Notes: generated from the sequence alone by a model not told the origin. Positions 20,141 through 29,820 are shown, counted from the stretch's first letter. The stretch is DNA of 64,000 bases from Yersinia vastinensis (GCF_902726565.1 NZ_CACVAF010000003.1:1-64000), one strand, 5' to 3'. Numbers and translations: made by a program.

Positions 20141-20656
20141 CTAGATATGTAGCTCTTTCAGTTTTTCTTTCGGCAAAGCCAACTCTTCGTTGTGGTTGAC
20201 GCGCACACCGCGGTCAATAATGCCTTTGGCAATGTCCTGCGCCTCTTCCAGCGAGTGCATATGATAAGTACCGCACTGATACTCATTTAGCTCAGGGATT
20301 TTCCGCTGATCGGTGACTTTCAACACATCTTCCATTGCTGCTTTCCAGGCCTCAGCAACACGCTGCTCATCTGGTGTTCCAATCAAGCTCATATAGAAAC
20401 CGGTACGGCATCCCATCGGCGAGATATCGATAATCTCAACACCATTGCCATTAAGATGGTTACGCATGAAACCCGCAAACAAGTGCTCCAATGTATGGAT
20501 CCCACGCTCAGGCATCACTTCTTTATTTGGCACACAGAAGCGTAAATCAAATACTGTTATCTCGTCACCATGAGGGGTTTTCATCGTCTTGGCAACGCGA
20601 ACTGCGGGTGCTTTCATGATGGTATGGTCTACGGTAAAGCTATCCAATAATGGCAT
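20141..20656 (-). CDS. luxS: LuxS, S-ribosylhomocysteine lyase
   Basis: Cleaves S-ribosylhomocysteine to homocysteine and DPD, the AI-2 precursor. The 171-residue enzyme carries the metal site HTLEH (His 54 and 58), the catalytic Cys in PMGCRTGF (about 83) and the third ligand Cys in EYQCGTYH (about 128). A textbook SD GAGGAGGTGA precedes the ATG. The sRNA gene micA lies on the opposite strand just upstream, so their divergent promoters overlap. Confidence 0.98.
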   Translation of the reverse strand: MPLLDSFTVDHTIMKAPAVRVAKTMKTPHGDEITVFDLRFCVPNKEVMPERGIHTLEHLFAGFMRNHLNGNGVEIIDISPMGCRTGFYMSLIGTPDEQRVAEAWKAAMEDVLKVTDQRKIPELNEYQCGTYHMHSLEEAQDIAKGIIDRGVRVNHNEELALPKEKLKELHI

Positions 20657-20711
20657 TTAGTCACCTCCTCATAAAAAAATAATTTTTATTCGATCTTTTT
20701 TCGCAACTCGT

Positions 20712-20740
20712 GAAACTTTTTTCTTTCCTGCGCGTCTTAA
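20712..20740 (+). promoter_or_regulatory. sigma-E promoter of micA
   Basis: GAAACTT (20712-20718), a 15-bp spacer, then GTCTTAA (20734-20740) fit the sigma-E pattern GGAACTT-N15/16-GTCNAA. The predicted start at 20746 is exactly where MicA homology begins. Confidence 0.8.
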
Positions 20741-20745
20741 TATGT

Positions 20746-20818
20746 GAAAGACGCGCATTTGTTATCATCATCCCTGTTATCAGAGATGTTAATTTGGCCA
20801 CAGCAATGTGGCCTTTTC
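20746..20818 (+). ncRNA. micA: MicA small regulatory RNA
   Basis: Hfq-dependent sigma-E sRNA that represses major outer-membrane protein mRNAs such as ompA. The 5' part GAAAGACGCGCATTTGTTAT and the following ATCATCCCTG are identical to E. coli MicA as I recall it; the sequence ends in a terminator with stem GGCCACA/TGTGGCC and T4. Location between luxS and gshA, antisense to the luxS leader, is also conserved. It has no reading frame. Confidence 0.93.
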
Positions 20819-20821
20819 TTT

Positions 20822-22381
20822 TTATTGGCCGCCGTGCAGTACCAAATACTCTTCAAAGCTTAGCTTATCTTTGAGTTCCAACTCACGTTGGCGTACCCAT
20901 GATGCAGCGCCTTCTTCAGATAATTGCTCTTCCGTCAGCAACTCCAATGGCTCACTTTGCAGCATTTCGCGATAACGTTCAGCTAACTCAAGGCCAACAC
21001 CACCAATACCATTTTCTTTCATCGCTTGCAAAATACGCGCAGAGAACGTCAAACTTGGGTCATCAAAGGATGCGACCAGCTCATCACAGACCTGTTGATA
21101 CTCAGTGCTATCTTTCCCATCTAAAACTTCTGCAACACGACGCAAGTCCGCAAACAGATCTTTACCAACCTTCTCCAGTGGCTCACGGGTATCATTGCAC
21201 CCCATGCCGATAGTCTGACCCGGTTTACGCCCTTCTAAAATGACCCGATTCCAGTTCTTACGAGTACACAGCAATTCATCGCTGCTCATTTCAGGCGCAT
21301 CCGCCAGCACACACCAAATCAAGAAGAGATCAAGGAAGCGCGCTTGCACAGCATCAACACCAATCGGTGAGAATGGATTGATATCCAGCGAACGTACTTC
21401 GATATATTCGATACCACCGCGTAACAAAGCATCAGATGGCGACTCACCGACTCGGGTAACCCGTTTAGGCCGAATTGGAGCATACAGCTCATTTTCGATT
21501 TGCAGTACGTTGGTATTCAATTGCAGATGACGATCACCGTCTTTTAGCCCCAAGGCTGCATATTCTTCTGATGGCGTTTGAATCGCGCGTTTCAGTGCTG
21601 CAACATAGGTGTGCAAGTCATTAAACGTGATGCCCAAATTGCTTTGTGATTTATTGGTATAACCCAAGTCACTCAGGCGCAATGAGGTGGCATACGGCAA
21701 ATAACACATTCCTTGATCATTACGTTCAAACGGCAACGCTGTCTCACGCCCTTGCAGGAATGATGAGCAAATGGCCGGAGAAGCACCAAACAGGTAAGGA
21801 ATAACCCAACCAAAGCGGTAGTAATTGCGGATCAGGCGAAAATATCCTGCGGAAATCTCTTCCTTACCACTTTTCTCATCGGTAACACCGGCCCATGCCT
21901 GCCAAAACTCCAATGGCAAAGAGAAGTTATAGTGCACGCCGGAAATAGTTTGCATCAGTGCGCCGTAACGGTTTTTTAACCCCTCACGGTACAGTGTTTT
22001 GAAACGACCAATATTGGATGAACCATATTTAGCCAGTTCGATATCCTGCTCGGCACCGATAAAACAAGGCATGCTAAGTGGCCACATGCGTTCATCACCC
22101 AATTTACGTGCGGTATAGCGGTGAATATCACGTAAAAAAGTCAGCAGATGATCGATATCACCATCGACTGGCGTGATGAATTCCAGCAATGCCTCAGCAA
22201 AGTCGGTAGTAATCCACTGATGTGTCAATGCCGCACCCAGCGACTCTGGATGGCCCGTCGAGGCGAGTTGGCCATCGGCAGTGACTCTCAATGTTTCCCG
22301 CTCAATACCGCGACGGATCCCTTTCAGGGCTTTAGGATGCGCTTCCAACCAAGTCAGCGCGTGTGATACATCCGGGATCAA
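20822..22381 (-). CDS. gshA: GshA, glutamate-cysteine ligase
   Basis: ATP-dependent ligation of glutamate and cysteine, the first and rate-limiting step of glutathione synthesis. The 519-residue protein is a proteobacterial-type enzyme with [19 protein letters not shown] and [12 protein letters not shown]. The start is taken as TTG at 22381: GGGAGGT sits four bases upstream, and the E. coli gene also starts at TTG giving MIPDVS. An in-frame ATG at 22420 would add 13 residues across the SD sequence. Confidence 0.96.
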   Translation of the reverse strand: MIPDVSHALTWLEAHPKALKGIRRGIERETLRVTADGQLASTGHPESLGAALTHQWITTDFAEALLEFITPVDGDIDHLLTFLRDIHRYTARKLGDERMWPLSMPCFIGAEQDIELAKYGSSNIGRFKTLYREGLKNRYGALMQTISGVHYNFSLPLEFWQAWAGVTDEKSGKEEISAGYFRLIRNYYRFGWVIPYLFGASPAICSSFLQGRETALPFERNDQGMCYLPYATSLRLSDLGYTNKSQSNLGITFNDLHTYVAALKRAIQTPSEEYAALGLKDGDRHLQLNTNVLQIENELYAPIRPKRVTRVGESPSDALLRGGIEYIEVRSLDINPFSPIGVDAVQARFLDLFLIWCVLADAPEMSSDELLCTRKNWNRVILEGRKPGQTIGMGCNDTREPLEKVGKDLFADLRRVAEVLDGKDSTEYQQVCDELVASFDDPSLTFSARILQAMKENGIGGVGLELAERYREMLQSEPLELLTEEQLSEEGAASWVRQRELELKDKLSFEEYLVLHGGQ

Positions 22382-22463
22382 ATCGACCTCCCGCTCTTGA
22401 AAACCATAACTCGTCAGCATACTGAAACTGCATAGATGTGACTACGTAAGTTTGTCACATTCT

Positions 22464-22892
22464 TTACTGCCACCACGCGATTCCTTGCAACGTAATTATC
22501 GTTAACACGATATAACGCAATGCTTTTCCCAAACACAGAAAAAAAGCCACAAGACCCCAGGGCATACGCAACCAGCCTGCCAACACACACATCAAATCGC
22601 CCACTACCGGTAACCAGCTTAGTAACAAAGCCGCGGGGCCAAAGCGTTGAAGCCAGCCTAGTGCTGTGCTCATCCCACGCTGTGGCTTCAGTTCCGGTAA
22701 TAAACGGCCTATAACAACATTTGTTAGCCCCCCTAACGTATTTCCGACGGTAGCAGACAACACCAGCATCAAGGCTGGCGTACTACCTGCCGTTAATAGG
22801 GTGACTAACAGAATTTCAGAATTTCCGGGTAAGAGTGTCGCGCTAAGGAAGCTACTCCCAAATAATGAAGCAATAGCGAGCGTACTACTCAC
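22464..22892 (-). CDS. yqaA: YqaA, DedA/SNARE-associated family inner-membrane protein
   Basis: Small hydrophobic protein of 142 residues related to the DedA (SNARE_assoc) family, with about four membrane segments and the conserved SSFLSATLLPGNSE and LPVVGDLMCVLAGWLR blocks. Function is unknown beyond the family link to lipid scrambling or flipping. It overlaps the yqaB stop by 4 bp (ATGA), so the two are translationally coupled, as in E. coli. Confidence 0.92.
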   Translation of the reverse strand: MSSTLAIASLFGSSFLSATLLPGNSEILLVTLLTAGSTPALMLVLSATVGNTLGGLTNVVIGRLLPELKPQRGMSTALGWLQRFGPAALLLSWLPVVGDLMCVLAGWLRMPWGLVAFFLCLGKALRYIVLTIITLQGIAWWQ

Positions 22893-23455
22893 AGCAAGCG
22901 CACATCAACTATTGCCATATTCGCCCTTTTTGCAGCCTCGACACCAAAGTCAGCATCTTCAAAGACTACGCATTGATCAGGACGGACACCGAGTAATTGC
23001 GCACAGCGCAAGAATGTCTCAGGCTCAGGTTTATGTTTGGTGACATCATCCGCACCGACAATGGCATCAAAATAGTCACGTAAGCCAAGATGCCCTAAAA
23101 GCATCTCAGCCATGGCGTGTTCGCTTCCTGTTCCCACAGCCATAGGTTTGCGCCCATGATAGGCTTTAACCACGTCTATGAGCGGCAGAGGCTTCACATT
23201 GTCCAACAGCATCGTTTTCACCAATGCGGTTTTTTCTGCGGCCAATAAATGAGGATCCAGATCTGATTGATGATTTGCAATGATTACACGGGCAATTTGC
23301 CACGTTGGTGAACCATTCAATGCCACCATAGCTTGCTCGTCAAACTGCATACCATAAGGCGTTAGCACCTGACGCCATGCTTGGCGATGGGTGGATTCAG
23401 TATCCAGGATGGTGCCATCCATATCAAAAATCAGACCTTCATAGAGATCGTACAT
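22889..23455 (-). CDS. yqaB: YqaB, fructose-1-phosphate/6-phosphogluconate phosphatase (HAD family)
   Basis: HAD hydrolase of the beta-phosphoglucomutase-like group; the E. coli protein dephosphorylates fructose 1-phosphate and 6-phosphogluconate in vitro. The 188-residue product has motif I FDMDGTILDTE, motif II in VGTGS, Lys in HKPEPETFL and motif IV FEDADFGVEAA. Coupled to yqaA downstream. Confidence 0.92.
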   Translation of the reverse strand: MYDLYEGLIFDMDGTILDTESTHRQAWRQVLTPYGMQFDEQAMVALNGSPTWQIARVIIANHQSDLDPHLLAAEKTALVKTMLLDNVKPLPLIDVVKAYHGRKPMAVGTGSEHAMAEMLLGHLGLRDYFDAIVGADDVTKHKPEPETFLRCAQLLGVRPDQCVVFEDADFGVEAAKRANMAIVDVRLL

Positions 23456-23672
23456 CGTGACCCCACGACCTGGGAGAAAATGAAAAGCTACTTTATCGTA
23501 AACCAGCCAGATTGTCGCTTACTGTATAATTAATTGAATTTAATCAAAAAATACACTTATCAATTGATCGTCATGCCATCCAGAATGATAAAAAATAATA
23601 AGTTGGCGAGTGAATAGCAAGATAGGAAGGTGAAAAGGTTTAAATTGGTCAGTCATGAAATGATCCAGGCCC
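23456..23672. other. yqaB upstream intergenic region
   Basis: An A/T-rich stretch between yqaB and the end of the tRNA operon. It must hold the yqaB promoter but I cannot fix one with confidence. No gene is seen. Confidence 0.4.
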
Positions 23673-23729
23673 AGAAAACAGAAAACCCCGCCGTAGCGAG
23701 GTTTCTTAATATGGTGCACCCAGGAAGAT
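23673..23729. repeat. 57-bp direct repeat, copy 1 (tRNA terminator plus tRNA-Arg 3' end)
   Basis: Positions 23673-23729 are identical to 23835-23891. The unit carries the tRNA operon terminator and the last 18 nt of tRNA-Arg on the minus strand. It borders an interrupted tRNA remnant. Confidence 0.9.
23683..23704 (-). terminator. tRNA operon terminator, distal copy
   Basis: On the minus strand AAACCTCGC pairs with GCGGGGTTT around a TACG loop, followed by TTCTGTTTTC. This is the second of two identical terminators. Confidence 0.8.
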
Positions 23730-23831
23730 GACTCGGCTAACGCCTCGCCCTACGGGCCGTTGCTAAAGCAACGTTGTCTCGCTTCGCTCGGCTCGAACTT
23801 CCGACCGCTCGGCTCTATACGTACTCTGAGC
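23712..23831 (-). pseudogene. interrupted remnant of a fourth tRNA-Arg gene
   Basis: On the minus strand the last 18 nt of tRNA-Arg (ending CCA at 23712) and the anticodon-side/T-arm segment CCGAGCGGTCGGAAGTTCGA (23793-23812) are intact, but a 63-bp segment (23730-23792) is inserted between T-loop halves. The 5' half is scrambled, leaving only GCTCAG and AGAGTAC. The insert begins and ends with CTCGGC and contains two small hairpins, GCCC-TAC-GGGC (23747-23757) and CGTTGC-TAAA-GCAACG (23758-23773). It cannot give a functional tRNA. Duplication of tRNA 3' ends downstream of a tRNA operon recalls the RtT repeats of E. coli tyrT; that comparison is from memory. Confidence 0.75.
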
Positions 23832-23834
23832 ACT

Positions 23835-23891
23835 AGAAAACAGAAAACCCCGCCGTAGCGAGGTTTCTTAATATGGTGCACCCAGGAAGAT
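23835..23891. repeat. 57-bp direct repeat, copy 2
   Basis: Identical to 23673-23729; this copy belongs to the intact terminal tRNA-Arg gene and its terminator. Confidence 0.9.
23845..23866 (-). terminator. tRNA operon terminator, proximal copy
   Basis: Same hairpin as at 23683-23704, eight bp after the last intact tRNA-Arg. Confidence 0.85.
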
Positions 23892-23950
23892 TCGAACTTC
23901 CGACCGCTCGGTTCGTAGCCGAGTACTCTATCCAGCTGAGCTATGGGTGC
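23874..23950 (-). tRNA. tRNA-Arg (anticodon ACG), third copy
   Basis: 77-nt cloverleaf with encoded CCA: GCACCCA acceptor, D-arm TAGCTCAGCTGGATAGAGTA, anticodon loop CTACGAA (ACG, read as ICG) and T-loop GTTCGAATC. It reads CGU, CGC and CGA codons. Identical to the two copies upstream; very close to E. coli argV/Y/Z/Q. Confidence 0.97.
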
Positions 23951-24008
23951 AATTAATTCTTTGACACTACCTGATGTTCATTTAACTATTTCACCATACT
24001 GCAAAATA

Positions 24009-24085
24009 TGGTGCACCCAGGAAGATTCGAACTTCCGACCGCTCGGTTCGTAGCCGAGTACTCTATCCAGCTGAGCTATGGGTGC
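24009..24085 (-). tRNA. tRNA-Arg (anticodon ACG), second copy
   Basis: 77 nt with CCA, identical in sequence to the neighbouring copies. Confidence 0.97.
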
Positions 24086-24143
24086 AATTAATTCTTTGAC
24101 ACTACCTGATGTTCATTTAACTATTTCACCATACTGCAAAATA

Positions 24144-24220
24144 TGGTGCACCCAGGAAGATTCGAACTTCCGACCGCTCGGTTCGTAGCCGAGTACTCTA
24201 TCCAGCTGAGCTATGGGTGC
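24144..24220 (-). tRNA. tRNA-Arg (anticodon ACG), first copy
   Basis: 77 nt with CCA, first Arg gene of the operon, 8 bp after tRNA-Ser. Confidence 0.97.
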
Positions 24221-24228
24221 ATAGTAAA

Positions 24229-24321
24229 TGGCGGTGAGGGAGGGATTCGAACCCTCGATACAGCTTTTGACCGTATACTCCCTTAGCAGGGGAGCGCCTT
24301 CAGCCTCTCGGCCACCTCACC
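24229..24321 (-). tRNA. serV: tRNA-Ser (anticodon GCT)
   Basis: 93-nt class II tRNA with long variable arm, acceptor GGTGAGG/CCTCACC, anticodon loop CTGCTAA and encoded CCA. It reads AGU and AGC. As in E. coli (serV-argVYZQ) it heads the operon next to csrA. Confidence 0.96.
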
Positions 24322-24386
24322 ATACGCTTCTTGCGAATTGTGCCTAACTTGCTTTTGAAGAAGCTCATCGGCACTGCGTGGCGCAC

Positions 24387-24414
24387 ATATTACTTTCCCG
24401 CACTTATAAGTCAA
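24387..24414 (-). promoter_or_regulatory. promoter of the serV-argVYZ operon
   Basis: On the minus strand TTGACT (24409-24414) and TAATAT (24387-24392) are 16 bp apart, followed by the GC-rich discriminator GTGCGCC, typical of stringently controlled stable-RNA promoters. The rest of the 364-bp gap to csrA holds a hairpin (see next entry) and nothing else recognised. Confidence 0.8.
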
Positions 24415-24649
24415 ACAATTTTTCCTAACTCACGTTCAATTGCACAATTCACACGCAACATGACCAGTTTGACGTCAAAAAGAGTGTTTTATCAACAGGC
24501 AACATAGTGTTTATTGTGATGGAAGTTGATGAGGGAAAAAAGAAAATCATCTTGGTTGCCCCATTAAATTGGTCGCGAACAGATAATTATTACTGGAATA
24601 AGAACATAAAAAATGGATAAACGGCGGAATGAGGGGAATAAATAGGGCA

Positions 24650-24677
24650 GTAGCGCCTCGTGAAACACGAGACGCTT
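24650..24677 (-). terminator. hairpin after csrA
   Basis: On the minus strand AGCGTCTCGTG and CACGAGGCGCT form a stem with a TTT loop, 9 bp after the csrA stop. No T tail follows, so it may be a weak terminator or a stabilising structure. Confidence 0.55.
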
Positions 24678-24685
24678 CTTCAAAA

Positions 24686-24871
24686 TCAGTAAGTCGTCGG
24701 TTGAGACTTTTCTGCTTGGATACGCTGGTAGATTTCTTCACGGTGAACAGAAACCTCTTTCGGAGCATTTACACCAATTCGAACTTGGTTGCCTTTAACC
24801 CCTAATACAGTAACCGTAACCTCATCGCCAATCATGAGTGTTTCACCAACTCGACGAGTCAGAATAAGCAT
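24686..24871 (-). CDS. csrA: CsrA, carbon storage regulator (RNA-binding)
   Basis: Global post-transcriptional regulator that dimerises and binds GGA motifs in mRNA leaders. The 61-residue product [16 protein letters not shown]... matches E. coli CsrA over the whole conserved part (RNA-contact residues L4/R6 and R44 in VHREEI). Position between alaS and the tRNA operon is conserved. Confidence 0.98.
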
Positions 24872-25124
24872 TCTTTGCTCCTTGAAAAATTAAAAGAGTC
24901 GGGTCTCTCTGTTTCCCCGCCATTATCCATCATACACCGTGAAAACGTAAGCCATCACATTCACATAAAATGTAAGTAGCTTGGTCAAGTCTCTAACTAA
25001 TACAAGTTTAGCTGAAGCAAACAACTTTGCGTTTAACTTTGTGATTGAACTATGACAGGAAAATTGAAAAACGCCATACCTCGCATAGAGATATGGCGTA
25101 TTGATTTAATAGGTCATTCTTTAT

Positions 25125-27752
25125 TTATAGCCGGGATTCAACCCATGCCTCAACACTTGCCAATGCAGCTGGCAATGCTTGGACATCAGTCCCACCTGCT
25201 TGAGCCATATCAGGGCGCCCACCGCCTTTACCACCAACTTGTTGAGCAATATCCGCGATCAACTCACCCGCTTTGATTTTACTCGTGAGGTCTTTAGTTA
25301 CACCAACAATAAGACTGACCTTATCATCGGCTATTGTTGCCAGCACAATAATAGCGGACCCTAGCTGATTTTTAAGATCATCAACCATAGTACGCAGCAT
25401 TTTTGGTTCAACATTATCCAACTGACTGACTAATAGTTTCACACCTTTGACCAATTTTGCATTGGACGACAATGAGGCACTTTCCTGCGCAGCCTGCTGA
25501 TCTTTTAATTGTTGGAGTTCACGTTCCAACATTTTGCTACGATCCAGCACCGCACGCACTTTATCAGCCAGATTATTAGTATCGCCTTTCACCAGATGAG
25601 CGACATCTGCCAAAAGGTCACTTTGTTGATGCAACTGTGCAATAGCACCTTCACCGGTTACCGCTTCAATACGGCGAATCCCGGCAGCGGTGCCTGACTC
25701 AGACAAAATGCGGAACAAGCCAATATCGCCGGTACGGCTAGCGTGAGTACCACCACACAGCTCGGTTGAGAAATCCCCCATGGTCAGAACTCGCACCTGG
25801 TCATCATATTTCTCACCAAATAGAGCCATTGCGCCTTTTTCTTTTGCCGCATCCAGCTCCATCACTTCAGTTTGAACCGGCATATTGCGACGAATCTGCT
25901 CATTGACAATATCTTCTACCAGACGAATTTGCTCTGGTTTCATGGCTTCAAAATGAGAGAAATCGAAGCGCAGATATTTGTCATTCACCAACGAGCCTTT
26001 CTGAGCCACATGCTCACCCAGCGTTTTACGTAATGCTGCATGCAGTAAATGAGTCGCGGAGTGATTCAGACGAATACGATTACGCCGTGCGACATCAACC
26101 TGAGCATCAATGCTGTGATTAACTCGCAACGTTCCGTGAGTCAATTTCCCTAAATGCCCGATAGCTTGGCCATATTTTTGGGTATCGCCTACAACAAAAG
26201 TTGCGGTCGCATTTTTCAACTCGCCTTTATCACCAACCTGACCACCAGACTCACCGTAGAATGGTGTCTGATTAAGAACAACAACCGCCTCTTCGCCTTC
26301 ATGAATCTCATCAACTGCTGCGCCATTACGGAATAGTGCCGTCACCGTCGCCTGCTGATGAACATGATCATAACCAGAGAACTGGCTTGCACTATCCACA
26401 CGAATAAGGCTGTTGTAATCTGCACCAAATCCGCTAGATTCACGGGCACGACGGCGTTGAGCTTCCATTGCTTGTTCAAAGCCGGCTTCGTCTACTTTCA
26501 AGTTACGTTCACGACAAACATCTGCGGTTAAATCGATCGGGAAACCGTAGGTGTCATACAAGCGGAAGGCGGTTTCACCATCAAGAGTGTCACCGGTCAA
26601 TTTGCCGAGTTCTTCATCTAATAGCGCTAAACCACGCTCTAATGTCCGTGCAAATTGCTCTTCTTCGGTTTTTAGAACCTGCTCTACCATCGCCTGCTGC
26701 TGCTTCAATTCATCAGCAGCAGAGCCCATAACCGCAATCAATGGCGCTACGAGTTTGTAGAAGAAAGTCTCTTTAGCGCCCAGCATGTTGCCATGACGGA
26801 TTGCGCGACGGATGATGCGGCGTAAAACATAACCACGGCTTTCATTCGACGGGATAACCCCATCGGAAATTAGGAAAGCACAAGCACGGATATGGTCAGC
26901 AATCACCCGGAGAGACTTACTGGAAAGATCTGTTGCACCCGTGACATCAGCCACCGCGCTGATCAAATTACGGAACAGGTCAATCTCGTAGTTTGAGTTA
27001 ACGTGCTGTAATACCGCAGCAATACGCTCAAGCCCCATGCCAGTATCAACTGACGGCTTAGGCAACGGCAGCATAGTACCGTCAGATTGGCGATTGAACT
27101 GCATGAAGACGATATTCCAAATCTCAATATAGCGATCGCCGTCTTCTTCTGCTGACCCCGGAGGCCCCCCCCAGATGTGGTCACCATGGTCATAGAAAAT
27201 CTCTGTGCATGGACCACAAGGGCCGGTATCACCCATTTGCCAGAAGTTATCTGATGCAAAGGCGCCGCCTTTGTTATCACCGATACGGATAATGCGCTCA
27301 CGCGGCACCCCAACTTCGTTGGCCCAAATTTCGTAGGCCTCGTCATCAGTTTCGTAAACGGTTACCCACAGTTTTTCTTTCGGTAAATTAAACCACTGTT
27401 CGCCGGTTAATAACTCCCAAGCGAAATTGATGGCGTCATGTTTGAAGTAATCACCAAAGCTGAAGTTACCCAACATTTCGAAAAATGTATGATGACGCGC
27501 GGTATAACCTACGTTTTCAAGGTCATTATGCTTACCACCCGCTCGCACGCAACGCTGAGAGGTCGTCGCACGGGAATAAGCCCGTTTATCCAAACCTAAG
27601 AAGACATCCTTAAACTGGTTCATCCCGGCATTGGTAAACAACAGCGTAGGGTCATTATTAGGGACCAAAGAGCTGCTTGATACAACCTGATGTCCCTTGC
27701 TATGGAAGAAATCGAGAAACGCTTGACGAATCTCAGCGGTGCTCTTGCTCAT
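25125..27752 (-). CDS. alaS: AlaS, alanine-tRNA ligase
   Basis: Charges tRNA-Ala and edits mischarged Ser/Gly-tRNA. The 875-residue protein shows the class II catalytic domain (about 1-250, with [15 protein letters not shown]), the tRNA-recognition region, the editing domain with zinc ligands HSATH (about 564) and CGGTH (about 666), and the C-terminal C-Ala/DHHA1 domain ending [16 protein letters not shown]. csrA follows, as in E. coli. Confidence 0.98.
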   Translation of the reverse strand: MSKSTAEIRQAFLDFFHSKGHQVVSSSSLVPNNDPTLLFTNAGMNQFKDVFLGLDKRAYSRATTSQRCVRAGGKHNDLENVGYTARHHTFFEMLGNFSFGDYFKHDAINFAWELLTGEQWFNLPKEKLWVTVYETDDEAYEIWANEVGVPRERIIRIGDNKGGAFASDNFWQMGDTGPCGPCTEIFYDHGDHIWGGPPGSAEEDGDRYIEIWNIVFMQFNRQSDGTMLPLPKPSVDTGMGLERIAAVLQHVNSNYEIDLFRNLISAVADVTGATDLSSKSLRVIADHIRACAFLISDGVIPSNESRGYVLRRIIRRAIRHGNMLGAKETFFYKLVAPLIAVMGSAADELKQQQAMVEQVLKTEEEQFARTLERGLALLDEELGKLTGDTLDGETAFRLYDTYGFPIDLTADVCRERNLKVDEAGFEQAMEAQRRRARESSGFGADYNSLIRVDSASQFSGYDHVHQQATVTALFRNGAAVDEIHEGEEAVVVLNQTPFYGESGGQVGDKGELKNATATFVVGDTQKYGQAIGHLGKLTHGTLRVNHSIDAQVDVARRNRIRLNHSATHLLHAALRKTLGEHVAQKGSLVNDKYLRFDFSHFEAMKPEQIRLVEDIVNEQIRRNMPVQTEVMELDAAKEKGAMALFGEKYDDQVRVLTMGDFSTELCGGTHASRTGDIGLFRILSESGTAAGIRRIEAVTGEGAIAQLHQQSDLLADVAHLVKGDTNNLADKVRAVLDRSKMLERELQQLKDQQAAQESASLSSNAKLVKGVKLLVSQLDNVEPKMLRTMVDDLKNQLGSAIIVLATIADDKVSLIVGVTKDLTSKIKAGELIADIAQQVGGKGGGRPDMAQAGGTDVQALPAALASVEAWVESRL

Positions 27753-27892
27753 AATTGTCCCGGAAACAAGCTAAAAGAATAGCCCGCGAGCAAATCTGGT
27801 GCCTATAAAGGGCGACACAGTGGGTAAGCTCACGAACAAAAAGTGGGACTAAGATAAATTTTCTTCGAGGGGAAGTAAAATCCCGTGTGCAT

Positions 27893-28396
27893 TCATTCGA
27901 CAAAATTCCTGTAAATAGACTGAATTTCTTCCTGAAAAAAGCCACGATAAAGAAGATATCGCTGAACCTTAGCCTTTTCTTTCCAGTCAACAGGTAAAAT
28001 TTCCCCGAATTTTCGCTGTGCAACCTCTTTTGCGAGCATACACCAGTCAATTTCACTAATTTCAAAAGCAGCCTGAATTCGTTCTTTATCGACACCCTTT
28101 TGCATCAATTCAGAACGGATACGCTGTGCGCCATATCCTTTACGGCTGCGACTATTAAGGTAGCTGGTAGCAAAGCGGGAATCATCTAGCCAATTATGCT
28201 GGTAGCAGTAAGCAATAACCTGTTCGATAACTTTTGGAGCAATGTCCTCGACAGGTTCACTATTCCCACCGTCTGCTCGTTTTCCCCAATGGCCTTTTGC
28301 TGAGAATGGCTGCGCCGCAAGTTTGCGGCGCAGTTCAGACTCACTATGGTCGCGTTGAGAAAGGAGTCTCATAGCTCGGCTCAGTAAGTCATTCAT
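27893..28396 (-). CDS. recX: RecX, regulator of RecA
   Basis: Caps and disassembles RecA filaments. The 167-residue protein is composed of helical RecX repeats and has the conserved RKGYGAQRIRSELMQKGV and YLLYRGF blocks. It lies 247 bp after recA in the same direction, separated by a recA terminator and an ERIC-like repeat, so its expression likely depends on read-through. Confidence 0.94.
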   Translation of the reverse strand: MNDLLSRAMRLLSQRDHSESELRRKLAAQPFSAKGHWGKRADGGNSEPVEDIAPKVIEQVIAYCYQHNWLDDSRFATSYLNSRSRKGYGAQRIRSELMQKGVDKERIQAAFEISEIDWCMLAKEVAQRKFGEILPVDWKEKAKVQRYLLYRGFFQEEIQSIYRNFVE

Positions 28397-28404
28397 AATT
28401 ACCC

Positions 28405-28521
28405 TTCTTACTTGAAGTTGCAGCGGTGTTAGCTACACTCTTTCACCCGAATTACTGACCATTATCAGCTCATCGGGATTCATTCATTTGCGGCCTTGCT
28501 GCAACGCCAATGACTTTGGGT
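28405..28521. repeat. ERIC-like intergenic repeat between recA and recX
   Basis: The core TCACCCGAATTACTGACC...AGCTCATCGGGATTCATTCA resembles the ERIC palindrome found in many copies in Yersinia, with outer arms GTTGCAGC (28417-28424) and GCTGCAAC (28498-28505). The identification is by memory of the family; boundaries are approximate. Confidence 0.7.
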
Positions 28522-28575
28522 AACATCTTTCTTCTCAAAGTTGCGGCGGCGTTACCGGTGCTTTTCGCCACTGAC

Positions 28576-28604
28576 TAAAACGGCCCACTAAGTGAGCCGT
28601 TTAT
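28576..28604 (-). terminator. recA terminator
   Basis: On the minus strand AAACGGC(T)CACT pairs with AGTG(GG)CCGTTT and is followed by TTTT. It should make recX expression depend on read-through. Confidence 0.75.
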
Positions 28605-28642
28605 TAATGGGTTACCGTGTAAACTCGGTCAAAACTTACGAA

Positions 28643-29707
28643 TTAAAACTCTTCGCTTGTCTCATCAGCTTCATCGGCAAATGCTGCTGTCGTTGCAGCT
28701 TGTTCACCATTGCCACCGTTGAGTAGCATCTCACGCAGTTTTTTATCCAACTCAGCAGCTACCGCTGGGTTTTCTTTTAAATAGTTACTGGCGTTCGCTT
28801 TACCCTGACCAATCTTGTCGCCGTTGTAGCTATACCATGCGCCCGCTTTCTCAATCAGCTTGTGCTTAACACCTAAATCAACAAGTTCGCCATTAATATT
28901 GATACCCTCACCGTACAGGATCTGGAATTCAGCTTGTTTAAATGGCGCTGCAATTTTGTTCTTCACAACTTTGACGCGAGTCTCGCTACCTACAACCACA
29001 TCACCTTCTTTTACTGCACCAATACGACGGATATCTAGACGTACCGAGGCATAAAATTTAAGTGCGTTACCGCCAGTGGTGGTTTCAGGGTTACCAAACA
29101 TAACACCGATTTTCATACGAATCTGGTTGATGAAGATCAACAAGGTATTGGCATTCTTCAAATTACCCGCCAGCTTACGCATAGCTTGGCTCATCATACG
29201 TGCCGCCAGGCCCATATGAGAGTCACCAATTTCACCTTCAATTTCAGCTTTTGGTGTTAATGCTGCAACGGAGTCAACAATGATGACATCAACAGCGCCA
29301 GAGCGAGTCAATGCATCACAGATTTCCAACGCTTGTTCACCGGTATCCGGCTGAGAACACAGCAAATTATCAATATCTACGCCTAATTTTTTAGCATAAA
29401 TTGGATCAAGAGCATGCTCAGCATCGATAAATGCACAAGTTTTGCCTTCACGCTGGGCAGCGGCAATAACCTGTAAAGTCAGCGTTGTTTTACCTGATGA
29501 TTCAGGGCCATAGATTTCAACAATACGCCCCATTGGCAGGCCACCCGCCCCCAATGCGATATCAAGAGAAAGAGAACCGGTAGAAATGGTTTCAACATCC
29601 ATTGAGCGGTCTTCGCCAAGACGCATAATAGAGCCTTTGCCGAATTGTTTTTCAATTTGGCCCAGTGCTGCTGCTAACGCCTTTTGTTTATTCTCATCAA
29701 TAGCCAT
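28643..29707 (-). CDS. recA: RecA, recombinase and SOS co-protease
   Basis: Forms filaments on single-stranded DNA for strand exchange and for LexA cleavage. The 354-residue protein has Walker A GPESSGKT near residue 66, loop L2 around GNPETTGG and an acidic C-terminal tail. The ATG at 29707 (MAIDENKQ) follows a GAGGGAG SD; upstream in-frame ATG codons lie in the leader. LexA control is visible in the promoter. Confidence 0.98.
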   Translation of the reverse strand: MAIDENKQKALAAALGQIEKQFGKGSIMRLGEDRSMDVETISTGSLSLDIALGAGGLPMGRIVEIYGPESSGKTTLTLQVIAAAQREGKTCAFIDAEHALDPIYAKKLGVDIDNLLCSQPDTGEQALEICDALTRSGAVDVIIVDSVAALTPKAEIEGEIGDSHMGLAARMMSQAMRKLAGNLKNANTLLIFINQIRMKIGVMFGNPETTTGGNALKFYASVRLDIRRIGAVKEGDVVVGSETRVKVVKNKIAAPFKQAEFQILYGEGININGELVDLGVKHKLIEKAGAWYSYNGDKIGQGKANASNYLKENPAVAAELDKKLREMLLNGGNGEQAATTAAFADEADETSEEF

Positions 29708-29784
29708 TTTTACTCCCTCTCTGGTATGCCGGGTTACCCCTGTCATCACCACTGAATGTTGTTTTGTGCAGGAAATTACCGCTA

Positions 29785-29812
29785 ATTATACTGTACAATC
29801 ATACAGTATCAA
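29785..29812 (-). promoter_or_regulatory. recA promoter with LexA (SOS) box
   Basis: On the minus strand TTGATA (29807-29812) and TATAAT (29785-29790) are exactly 16 bp apart and the whole spacer is the LexA box CTGTATGATTGTACAG (29791-29806). Bound LexA would block RNA polymerase directly. Confidence 0.95.
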
Positions 29813-29820
29813 GCCTATTT

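Larger units (their letters stand above)
23874..24220. repeat. 135-bp tandem repeat carrying three tRNA-Arg genes
   Basis: The three tRNA-Arg genes begin every 135 bp and the two 58-bp spacers (23951-24008 and 24086-24143) are identical, so the array arose by recent tandem duplication or is kept uniform by gene conversion. Confidence 0.95.

Noticed and set aside
23874-24220. Tandem repeat as a CRISPR array
   Set aside because: The repeats are whole tRNA genes and the spacers are identical.
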